Positions 1 to 5,412 of a DNA stretch of 6,537 bases are shown here, piece by piece. Location: NCBI GenBank assembly GCA_947503395.1, contig CANNDP010000052.1, positions 1-6,537 on the forward strand, written 5' to 3'. The stretch is from Actinomycetota bacterium. Lineage in GTDB: Bacteria > Actinomycetota > Actinomycetes > Nanopelagicales > Nanopelagicaceae. The notes under the pieces were generated by a model. That model worked only from the letters and a program-made list of their open reading frames with translations. It was not told the DNA's origin and made no database searches. The number at the start of each line of letters is the position of its first letter. The first letter of the stretch is position 1. The translations under genes and the position numbers were made by a program.

Positions 1-71
1 CGCTCATACATCTCATCGACGAGCCATTCATTAGAGCCGAATGAGCCGCCAAATTTATTCTCAGGAGTCAT
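1..71 (-). CDS. kgd: Multifunctional 2-oxoglutarate decarboxylase/dehydrogenase (Kgd/OdhA), N-terminal fragment
   Basis: Only the first 23 codons and two bases are inside the window; the gene runs off the left edge. The translation starts MTPENKFGGSFGSNEW and continues LVDEMYER. The stretch FGxNEWLVDEMY (residues 11-22) is the N-terminal helix signature of actinobacterial 2-oxoglutarate dehydrogenase E1 / alpha-ketoglutarate decarboxylase (Kgd of mycobacteria, OdhA of corynebacteria). In those enzymes this helix precedes a fused E2-type acyltransferase domain and the thiamine-diphosphate E1 domain; these acts in the TCA cycle, in the cytoplasm. The ATG at 71-69 is chosen because family members start close to this helix. 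An in-frame GTG at 80-78 is an alternative, with a GATAGG sequence about 10 bases before it; the frame is closed further upstream by TAA. Identification rests on a short but characteristic peptide; the rest of the protein is not visible. Confidence 0.75.
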   Translation of the reverse strand, partial: MTPENKFGGSFGSNEWLVDEMYE

Positions 72-121
72 GCCTGCCACAGAAAGTAAGCCTATCTTTG
101 TTGCGCTCTGCCTTCCTACCT

Positions 122-149
122 CCAAGTGGCGTTATTGGCCACACTTTGG
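122..149. repeat. Imperfect inverted repeat between divergent kgd and SDR genes
   Basis: CCAAGTGGC at 122-130 faces GCCAC at 138-142 and TTGG at 146-149, giving a 5-bp core (GTGGC/GCCAC around a 7-nt loop) plus a 4-bp outer arm separated by a 3-nt bulge. It lies in the middle of the 115-bp gap between two divergent genes, where an operator would be expected. Nothing in the window identifies a regulator. It could be a chance palindrome. Confidence 0.25.
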
Positions 150-186
150 CGATGCAAAAAGCTCTGCTCTAGGGCAGGCTTACGAA

Positions 187-885
187 ATGGCGTTGGCATT
201 TGTTACTGGGGCAAGCAGGGGTCTGGGCTATGAGGTAGCAAAGGCTCTAAAAGCTCGAGGCGATGAAGTAATAGGTATAAGTAAAGATCGCCAGCGGGCC
301 GAGGCGGCATCAAGTGAGCTCGGGATTGCCTTTGAGTTAATGGATTGCCAGCAGATTTCTCAAGTTAGAAGCGTTAGCCAGGAGCTACTAGCTAAATATG
401 GAACTCCAGAGATTCTAGTTCTTGCCCATGGGGTAATGAGTGAGAAGATGGCAAAGACGCTTAAGACCAATGATCAAGAGTGGGCAAGAGTTTTGGATAT
501 CAATCTCAACTCAGTCTTTACTTTAGTAAATTCCATAGCGGCCCCAATGGCTGAGGCAAGAAATGGACGAGTAGTAATTTTCTCTGCCTGTCTTGGAAGA
601 ATGAGCGGTCCTGGAAATGCAGGTGGACTTGCTCCTTATCGCATTTCAAAGGCTGGAGTAAATGCGCTAGTAAGAAATCTTGCTCATGAAACAAATCATG
701 GCGCTAGAGGATTTTTAGTTGATGCAATATGTCCTAACCATAGTAGAACTGATATGGGCGGGGCTGATGCGCCAAGAAGCGCTGCCGAAGGAGCGGCGAC
801 TGCAATCTGGCTTGCGACTAGAACATTTAACCCAGAAGATCAGACTGGATTACTTTGGGAGGATCAAGAAGTAGTGCCTTGGTGA
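187..885 (+). CDS. SDR-family NAD(P)-dependent oxidoreductase with altered active-site motifs
   Basis: A 232-residue short-chain dehydrogenase/reductase, a typical length for the classical family, predicted cytosolic with a Rossmann fold. The nucleotide-binding TGASRGLG is at residues 7-14, right behind the start, and YRISK (Y151, K155) is the catalytic Tyr/Lys pair; N106 in DINLNSVF is the likely active-site Asn. The C-terminal half (YRISKAGVNALVRNLAHE, RTDMGG, WLATR, ending VVPW) resembles the carbonyl-reductase-like bacterial SDRs that have RTDMGG and end in IPW. Odd features: the usual NNAG is LAHG (79-82), the position of the catalytic Ser appears to be Ala134 with Ser133 just before it, and the usual PG is PN (183-184). 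The frame is open from 70, but the extra 39 residues look nothing like an SDR, so ATG 187 is chosen; AGG at 176-178 is its ribosome site, partly inside a small CTGC/GCAG hairpin (164-177). Substrate unknown. Confidence 0.85.
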   Translation: MALAFVTGASRGLGYEVAKALKARGDEVIGISKDRQRAEAASSELGIAFELMDCQQISQVRSVSQELLAKYGTPEILVLAHGVMSEKMAKTLKTNDQEWARVLDINLNSVFTLVNSIAAPMAEARNGRVVIFSACLGRMSGPGNAGGLAPYRISKAGVNALVRNLAHETNHGARGFLVDAICPNHSRTDMGGADAPRSAAEGAATAIWLATRTFNPEDQTGLLWEDQEVVPW

Positions 886-1241
886 GGGATCGCAGCAAGT
901 GCGGCAAGTAAAGTAACCAGAGCAAAGCTTCCAAGACCAATTCCTAGCAAATCTCTCTCGCCATCAATCATGTAATAAGCAACACCGAGGGCTATTGAAT
1001 TAGCAAGAACAGTTGGAGCTCGAGCGAAGTTTCGCTTTGCGATAAATCCTTTGCCAGCAAAGAAGAGTCCAGTGCTGGCAATGCTTAAGAAAACAATCTC
1101 AGCCAATATGGCATCGAGCTCTTCGACCTTACTTGTAGCAGTTCTTATCGCAAGGTAGCTGGCAAGGCCAGCAAGAAATAGCGCTTCAAGGCGCACCAGA
1201 GTTGCAGCTACTTGATAGACCTTCGAGCCAAAGAGCTTCAT
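864..1241 (-). CDS. Conserved hypothetical four-helix membrane protein
   Basis: A 125-residue hydrophobic protein with four likely membrane segments at about residues 16-33, 43-63, 74-92 and 98-118, with no signal peptidase site and no catalytic motif. A basic KRNFARAP stretch (69-76) precedes helix 3, a pattern I recall from small actinobacterial integral membrane proteins that have a WARxPxV motif at this point; their function is not known. ATG 1241-1239 is supported by AAGG at 1251-1248, six bases upstream. The 3' end overlaps the 3' end of the SDR gene on the opposite strand by 22 bp, so neither gene can have an ordinary terminator beyond its stop without lying in the other. The hydrophobic pattern makes this a real gene rather than a shadow frame; role unassigned. 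Confidence 0.75.
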   Translation of the reverse strand: MKLFGSKVYQVAATLVRLEALFLAGLASYLAIRTATSKVEELDAILAEIVFLSIASTGLFFAGKGFIAKRNFARAPTVLANSIALGVAYYMIDGERDLLGIGLGSFALVTLLAALAAIPHQGTTS

Positions 1242-1278
1242 ATATGGCCTTAAGAATAGGGGATGAGATAGCTCTAGT

Positions 1279-1284
1279 TATTAT
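1279..1284 (+). promoter_or_regulatory. Possible -10 box for the GGDEF-like gene
   Basis: TATTAT matches the sigma-70 type -10 consensus TATAAT at five of six positions and lies 28 bases before the preferred ATG at 1313. The region 17 bases upstream has no recognisable -35. Its presence argues for the 1313 start, because a start at 1244 would put this box inside the coding region. It is a single short motif in AT-rich DNA and so weak evidence. Confidence 0.3.
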
Positions 1285-1312
1285 CAAAAAAGCTAGTAAG
1301 GCTTGGCTGATT

Positions 1313-1696
1313 ATGACCTCCTTTGATAGCAGCTCATTTGATCGGCTAACCGGCCTTATGACCCCGGTCTATTTCTATGAATCCTTATCTCGCCTAAGGT
1401 CCTGGGCGCAGAGAAGTGATAACCCGGTGACCTTAATTGCTATTAATCTAAAAGACCTAAATGATGATCAATTGCTGGAAGTAGCAAGAGACTTAAATAG
1501 CGAACTTAGGGGAGGGGATTTACTTGCCCGAATGGCTCCAAAAAGATTCTTACTCGCACTCGTTGCAGATCAACTAGGGGCAAGGCAATTTTTATTTCGA
1601 ATCACCAACAAGATAAAGGAAGCTAGTAATTATCAACTAATTGAGCTCTCTCCAAGTAAAGATCTAGCAGAGGCGCTAAGTGAAATAGATATTTAA
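1313..1696 (+). CDS. Small protein with shortened, degenerate GGDEF-like domain
   Basis: A 127-residue protein from ATG 1313. FDRLTGLMTPVYFYESL (residues 9-25) matches the opening of GGDEF (diguanylate cyclase) domains, usually DxLTGLxNRxxF. VTLIAINLKDLND (39-51) fits the next beta strand, and RGGDLLARMAPKRFLLAL (66-83) fits the RxxDxxARxGGDEFxxLL region, with APKR where GGDE should be. The metal-binding Asp/Asn and the segment usually written as GHxxGD appear to be missing, so the domain is about 115 residues instead of roughly 160. It should therefore be unable to make cyclic di-GMP; a binding or scaffold role is possible but unproven. No membrane segment or sensor domain is seen. An in-frame ATG at 1244 would add 23 residues with no domain resemblance, leaving 2 bp to the divergent membrane-protein start; 1313 leaves room for a promoter and has AAGG at 1298-1301. 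The gene ends 4 bp from the end of orn. Confidence 0.65.
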   Translation: MTSFDSSSFDRLTGLMTPVYFYESLSRLRSWAQRSDNPVTLIAINLKDLNDDQLLEVARDLNSELRGGDLLARMAPKRFLLALVADQLGARQFLFRITNKIKEASNYQLIELSPSKDLAEALSEIDI

Positions 1697-1700
1697 GAAA

Positions 1701-2252
1701 TTACTTATCTGAAATAAAGATAGCAGAGCGGTAGTAAGCAAGCTCTGCAATGGAATCTTGAATATCGCCTAGGGCTCTATGGTTGCCTGATTTCTTTGGA
1801 GCTTGGAAATAAGCTTTTGGATACCATCTCTTTGCTAGCTCCTTTATTGATGAGACATCAATAGTTCTATAGTGGAGAAAGCTATTTAGTAGCGGCATAT
1901 CCCTAGCAATAAAGTTTCTATCCATACCTACTGAATTTCCAGCTAAGGGGGACTTTCCCTCTGCTGTATATTGCTTTAGATACTCAAGAATCTTTTCCTC
2001 AGCTATTGAGAGGCTAACTCCATCTGCTACCTTCTCTATTAATCCAGAATCACTATGCATTCTCTTTACTGCATCGCTCATCGAAGCTAGCTTCTCTGGA
2101 GTTGTTGCGATGACTAGATCGATACCATCTCCAAGCAGATTAAGCTCGCTATCGGTAACTAATACAGCGATTTCAATCAGGGCATCTGAGGCTAGATTCA
2201 GCCCAGTCATCTCACAATCGATCCAAATTAGAGCAGGGTTCTCTTGGGCCAC
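1701..2252 (-). CDS. orn: Oligoribonuclease (DEDDh 3'-5' exoribonuclease)
   Basis: Orn degrades the very short RNAs (2-5 nt, chiefly dinucleotides such as pGpG) left over by other ribonucleases; it acts in the cytoplasm as a homodimer. The 183-residue product has the family's usual length and is collinear with E. coli Orn. Catalytic residues are all visible: D12 and E14 in IDCEMTGLN, D111 in GNSVGMDRNF, H158 and D163 in NHRALGDIQDS. KSPLAGNS, FHYRT/LHYRT-type, DVSSIKELAKRWYP and ELAYYR segments also match the family. The start is GTG 2252-2250: it is the first start codon after an upstream in-frame stop and puts the DxE motif at the expected distance from the N-terminus. A run of five G (2269-2265) 12 bases upstream is the only ribosome-site candidate, so initiation may be weak. 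The gene is divergent from pstS and shares its control region. Confidence 0.95.
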   Translation of the reverse strand: MAQENPALIWIDCEMTGLNLASDALIEIAVLVTDSELNLLGDGIDLVIATTPEKLASMSDAVKRMHSDSGLIEKVADGVSLSIAEEKILEYLKQYTAEGKSPLAGNSVGMDRNFIARDMPLLNSFLHYRTIDVSSIKELAKRWYPKAYFQAPKKSGNHRALGDIQDSIAELAYYRSAIFISDK

Positions 2253-2284
2253 GCGGGCACGATACCCCCAACTTCTAGGTCAGA

Positions 2285-2306
2285 GTTCACCTGCCGTTCA
2301 CCTAGC
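2285..2306 (+). promoter_or_regulatory. PHO box (two 11-nt direct repeats, PhoP site)
   Basis: GTTCACCTGCC at 2285-2295 is followed directly by GTTCACCTAGC at 2296-2306. The two units are identical at 9 of 11 positions, start with the GTTCACC core and have the exact 11-nt spacing known for PhoP binding sites in Streptomyces and other actinobacteria. The site is 84 bases upstream of the pstS ATG and 32 bases upstream of the orn GTG. Activation of pstSCAB by PhoP under phosphate shortage is the expected result. No clear third unit is visible on either side. TATTTA (2317-2322) or CATAGA (2325-2330) downstream could be the -10, but neither is convincing. Confidence 0.8.
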
Positions 2307-2345
2307 ACCCATTGGCTATTTACCCATAGAGGGTCAGATTCCCCC

Positions 2346-2365
2346 ATGCCGGAGCCCTTCGGCAT
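2346..2365 (+). promoter_or_regulatory. Hairpin in the pstS leader
   Basis: ATGCCGGA (2346-2353) pairs with TTCGGCAT (2358-2365) around a GCCC tetraloop: eight base pairs, one of them G-U. It ends 12 bases before the pstS ribosome site (GAAAGG at 2378-2383). It is followed by CAAAAATTT rather than a U run, so it is not a standard terminator. If transcription starts near 2330, the hairpin would sit close to the 5' end of the mRNA, where such structures often protect the transcript. It could also be a protein-binding palindrome. Confidence 0.5.
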
Positions 2366-2390
2366 CAAAAATTTATTGAAAGGTTCTTTA

Positions 2391-3521
2391 ATGTTTTCAA
2401 AGAAGCGAATCCTCGCGGTGTTCTCGGCTACAGGACTTGCACTCTCATTGCTGAGTGCTCCAGCCCTTGCGAGCACACCTGAAGGCCCGGTTACAAATCT
2501 CGGTGCATGTAAATCGAGAAACAAAGTTGATTACGATGCAAAAGGCGTGGAATACAAGTGCTCAATTGCTGGCGGCGGATTAAAGTGGAAGAAGACTGGT
2601 GGCAAAAAAGGTGCTGGAGCTTCCACGTCAGGTGGGTCAACAATTGATACTAAGCAGTTTGCTAATGTCTCTGGCGCAATCGCAATTGATGGTTCAAGCA
2701 CAGTTGCACCTCTTACTGGTGTAGCAGCTGAAGCATTTCAAAAAATCTCTCAGACAAAGATCACAGTTGGTATTTCAGGAACTGGCGGCGGACAGACTCG
2801 TTTCTGTAAAGGCGAACTAGATATGGCTAATGCGTCAGCAGCATATTCAGAAACCCAACGTAAGGCGTGTGCAGATGCTGGGATTACATTTACCGAACTA
2901 CGTCTAGCAACAGATGCCCTTTCAGTTGTTGTTAACCCGAAGAACACATGGGCAAAGTGCCTAACAATTGCAGAGCTAAAGAAAATTTGGGAGCCAGGAA
3001 GTAAGGTTAATTACTGGAACCAAGTTCGTGCCGATTTCCCAAGAGTTAAGATGCCGCTATTTGGCGCCGGAACCGACTCTGGAACATTTGAGTACTTCAC
3101 AGAGCAGGTCAATGGAAGGCCTGCAAAGCGTTCACGCGTTGACTACACCCCAACAGAAGATGACAACGTCACTGTAAATGGTGTTAAGCGCTCAACAGGC
3201 GCAATGGGTTACTACGGATTCTCTTACTACAAAGAAAACACCGACATCAATAAGGCAATTGCTATTGACGGAGGTAAGGGATGCGCAGAGCCATCACTAG
3301 AAAACGTATTAAATGGCTCATACACTCCACTTGCTCGACCACTATTTATCTATGTAAATAATGCGAAGGCAAAGAGCAATAAGGCGATTATTCCCTTCCT
3401 TGAGTTCTACGCAGCAGATCTAAAGAACCTCTCCGAAAAGGCGAAGTTCCTTCCTCTAACTGCCGATCAGACCAAGAAGTTGGAAGCCGATCTTGCAGCT
3501 TTAAAGAAACTTTCCAACTAA
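2391..3521 (+). CDS. pstS: Phosphate ABC transporter substrate-binding protein PstS
   Basis: This 376-residue exported protein binds phosphate outside the membrane and passes it to PstC/PstA. A signal peptide covers residues 1-27 (basic MFSKKR, hydrophobic core, cleavage after APALA); there is no lipobox cysteine. Residues 35-67 form a small module with C40 and C57, ending in GGGLKWKK, then a Gly/Lys/Ser linker (68-85). The PBP-like domain starts at about 95. Phosphate-site motifs are GSSTVAPLT (101-109), SGTGGGQTRF (129-138), GTDSGTFEYF (227-236) and GAMGYYGFSYY (270-280). Further cysteines are 139, 160, 190 and 298. ATG 2391 is chosen because GAAAGG lies 7 bases before it and it gives a proper signal peptide; the in-frame ATG at 2346 would bury that peptide behind 15 extra residues and lies in the hairpin. 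First gene of the operon, behind a PHO box. Arg codons lean to CGT/CGC more than in the left-hand genes, consistent with high expression. Confidence 0.95.
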   Translation: MFSKKRILAVFSATGLALSLLSAPALASTPEGPVTNLGACKSRNKVDYDAKGVEYKCSIAGGGLKWKKTGGKKGAGASTSGGSTIDTKQFANVSGAIAIDGSSTVAPLTGVAAEAFQKISQTKITVGISGTGGGQTRFCKGELDMANASAAYSETQRKACADAGITFTELRLATDALSVVVNPKNTWAKCLTIAELKKIWEPGSKVNYWNQVRADFPRVKMPLFGAGTDSGTFEYFTEQVNGRPAKRSRVDYTPTEDDNVTVNGVKRSTGAMGYYGFSYYKENTDINKAIAIDGGKGCAEPSLENVLNGSYTPLARPLFIYVNNAKAKSNKAIIPFLEFYAADLKNLSEKAKFLPLTADQTKKLEADLAALKKLSN

Positions 3522-3528
3522 GGTAAGG

Positions 3529-3544
3529 TTTTTGGTAGCAAAAA
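3529..3544 (+). other. Weak stem-loop in the pstS-pstC spacer
   Basis: TTTTTG (3529-3534) pairs with CAAAAA (3539-3544) around a GTAG loop, in the 56-bp spacer after pstS. The stem is six pairs, five of them A-U, and no U run follows, so it is at most a pausing or processing element that lets pstS mRNA outnumber the rest of the operon. It may have no function. Confidence 0.25.
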
Positions 3545-3577
3545 GCTGTAATTAGTTATACCGAAGAGGGGTAGAGG

Positions 3578-4522
3578 ATGAGCACCACAGCACAGAGCGG
3601 TACCGCCGTGATGTCGCTAGCTCCCTCTACCCACCTTCGCAGAAGAAATCTAATTCAATCAGTAATAATTAAATTGATGGCCTCAGCCACTTTAATCTCT
3701 GTGCTGGTAACCGTTGGAATTGTTCTCTCTCTTCTGCCCACCACTTTTAGACTTCTTGGAGAAATAACTACTCAAGTATTTGGAACCGTCTGGGCTCCTC
3801 TATTTACCCCTTCGCAATACGGCATGGCCCCGTTATTTACTGGAACTTTCATCATCGTTTTGATTGCGATGGTTATTGCAATTCCTATCGGACTTGCTGC
3901 AGCGATATTTCTAAGTGATTATGCAACTTTTAATCTTCGCCGTATCGTTAAACCAATTCTTGAGATCTTGGCTGGAATCCCTACAGTGGTTCTAGGTCTC
4001 TTTGGCCTCTATGTTGTAAACCCGGAACTTGTGGAGAAATATTGGCCGATAGGTGACCCACTGGCTTATACCGCCGTTGGTGCTGGGTTAATGACCGGTA
4101 TTTTGATTATTCCAATTATTGCCTCAGTTGCTGATGATGCGCTCTCATCTGTGCCGAGAGCAATGCGTGAGGCGGCCTATGCCCTAGGTGCAACTAGGCG
4201 AGAAGTTGCGACAAAAGTAGTTTTAAATGCAGGACTTTCTGGAGTGGTAGCTGCGCTGATTTTGGCCTTTGCTAGAGCTTTTGGCGAGACCACCATTGCT
4301 CTAATGGTTGCTGGAAGCTATCCAAAGCTCTCGGCAAATCCAGGAGATCCAATGCAGACGATGGCATCATTTATTGGTTTTGCGGGAATTGGCGATGCGG
4401 AAGTTGGTTCATCTGCCTATAACACGATCTTCCTTGTTGGAACTGTCTTATTTACAGTTACTTTAATTCTCAACATTTTGGGAAATAGATTTATCTCAAG
4501 ATTTAGAGAGGCCTATGAGTGA
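3578..4522 (+). CDS. pstC: Phosphate ABC transporter permease PstC
   Basis: PstC is one of the two membrane subunits that form the phosphate channel with PstA. The 314-residue protein has a cytoplasmic N-terminus of about 30 residues with the basic RRR (21-23) and six likely membrane segments near 31-52, 85-112, 123-148, 164-184, 220-244 and 281-303. The EAA loop that contacts the ATPase is EAAYALGATRREVATKVVL (198-216), with the conserved Gly at 204. LAGIPTVVLGLFGLYVV (131-147) and FARAFGETTIALMVAG (231-246) are typical of PstC. ATG 3578 is preceded by GAGGGG at 3566-3571, six bases away, and a second GAGG directly before the codon. It lies 56 bp after pstS and overlaps pstA by 4 bases (or 1, depending on the pstA start). 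Confidence 0.95.
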   Translation: MSTTAQSGTAVMSLAPSTHLRRRNLIQSVIIKLMASATLISVLVTVGIVLSLLPTTFRLLGEITTQVFGTVWAPLFTPSQYGMAPLFTGTFIIVLIAMVIAIPIGLAAAIFLSDYATFNLRRIVKPILEILAGIPTVVLGLFGLYVVNPELVEKYWPIGDPLAYTAVGAGLMTGILIIPIIASVADDALSSVPRAMREAAYALGATRREVATKVVLNAGLSGVVAALILAFARAFGETTIALMVAGSYPKLSANPGDPMQTMASFIGFAGIGDAEVGSSAYNTIFLVGTVLFTVTLILNILGNRFISRFREAYE

Positions 4523-5412
4523 TGGCAACTACTAGTACTTCACTTGAAAGTCGGGTATCAATTGATCGCCGAATAAGAGACATTAGCTTTACTACTTTTC
4601 TCTCTATTAGTATCGTAGCCTCACTTGCTTTTATTTTTTATATCATCTATCGCCTCTATAACAATGCTGGATACTTACTCTCCTGGGATTTAGTTAGATT
4701 CTTTCCTTCCTATGACATTGATACTGCAGGCTTTCAATCATCAATTATGGGAAGTATCTGGGTGGTGGGATTTGCCACCCTCTTTGCAGTTCCTGTTGGA
4801 GTAATGACCGCTCTCTATTTAGAGGAGTTCGCTGGAAAGCGGAATCGCTTCACCGCGCTCATTGAATTAAATATTCAAAACCTGGCAGGTGTTCCAGCGG
4901 TTGTCTTTGGGCTAATCGGACTTGCCTTTATTGCTCGCGGCCCACTTAGCTGGGGCTTTACCGTGGGATCTGCCGCCATCGTTCTTGGTATGTTGATTCT
5001 TCCAGTGATTATTATTATTACTCGCGAAGCCATTAGAGCCGTTCCTCCTTCATATAAAGAGGGTGCGCTAGCACTTGGCGCCACACAATGGCAGGCTGTT
5101 AACAAGTTAGTTATTCCATCTGCTATCCCTGGAACTGCAACTGGATCGATTCTTGCGGTATCAAGAGCTATGGGAGAGTCAGCCCCCCTACTCCTTTTAG
5201 GCGCCCTCTCGTTTGTGACTTTTAATCCAACTGGCCTTGATAGTGGTTTCACCATTCTGCCGCTTGCGATCTTTAAATACGCCTCAGATTCCAGAGAGGA
5301 ATACCAAGTTCTAGCCTCTGCGGGAAGCTTGATTCTTCTAGCGATTCTCTTTGCGATGAATCTATTTGCCATATTGCTTCGTGATTACACCTTGAGAAAG
5401 AGGAACATTTAA
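4519..5412 (+). CDS. pstA: Phosphate ABC transporter permease PstA
   Basis: PstA is the second channel subunit, partner of PstC. The 297-residue protein has six likely membrane segments near residues 24-45, 74-100, 119-138, 146-168, 205-232 and 264-288. The EAA loop is EGALALGATQWQAVNKLVIP (181-200), and NLAGVPAVVFGLIGLAF (121-137) and SRAMGESAPLLLLGAL (215-230) are PstA hallmarks. Two adjacent starts are possible: GTG 4519, which overlaps the pstC stop by four bases with the ribosome site AGAGAGG (4505-4511) seven bases away, and ATG 4522, which overlaps by one base at a spacing of ten. They differ by one residue. Either way, translation is probably coupled to pstC. The last stop base is shared with the pstB start (TAATG). 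Confidence 0.95.
   Translation: MMATTSTSLESRVSIDRRIRDISFTTFLSISIVASLAFIFYIIYRLYNNAGYLLSWDLVRFFPSYDIDTAGFQSSIMGSIWVVGFATLFAVPVGVMTALYLEEFAGKRNRFTALIELNIQNLAGVPAVVFGLIGLAFIARGPLSWGFTVGSAAIVLGMLILPVIIIITREAIRAVPPSYKEGALALGATQWQAVNKLVIPSAIPGTATGSILAVSRAMGESAPLLLLGALSFVTFNPTGLDSGFTILPLAIFKYASDSREEYQVLASAGSLILLAILFAMNLFAILLRDYTLRKRNI

Noticed and set aside
70..186. N-terminal extension of the SDR (39 residues from ATG 70)
   Set aside because: The peptide has no SDR resemblance, the Rossmann motif starts directly after ATG 187, and this extension would overlap the kgd start on the other strand.
1202..1312. Longer N-terminus of the GGDEF-like protein from TTG 1202 or ATG 1244
   Set aside because: TTG 1202 would overlap the membrane-protein gene; ATG 1244 is possible (AAAGAG at 1230-1235) but leaves 2 bp between divergent starts and adds residues with no domain match. 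Kept as an alternative only.
1680..1730. Possible terminator between the convergent GGDEF-like gene and orn
   Set aside because: Only a 5-bp AGATA/TATCT stem with a 13-nt loop in AT-rich DNA; too weak to call.
2244..2390. Long upstream extension of PstS, including in-frame ATG 2346
   Set aside because: It would run through the PHO box and leader hairpin and bury the signal peptide; ATG 2391 has a well-spaced ribosome site.
2110..2524. Open frames across the orn-pstS region on both strands (2110-2379 + and 2228-2524 -)
   Set aside because: They overlap well-supported orn and pstS coding sequence or the regulatory gap, and their translations look like shadow frames.
4875..5372. 165-codon open frame on the minus strand inside pstA
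   Set aside because: It is antisense to a clear PstA, and its composition is what the reverse of a membrane-protein gene gives; no ribosome site or domain seen.
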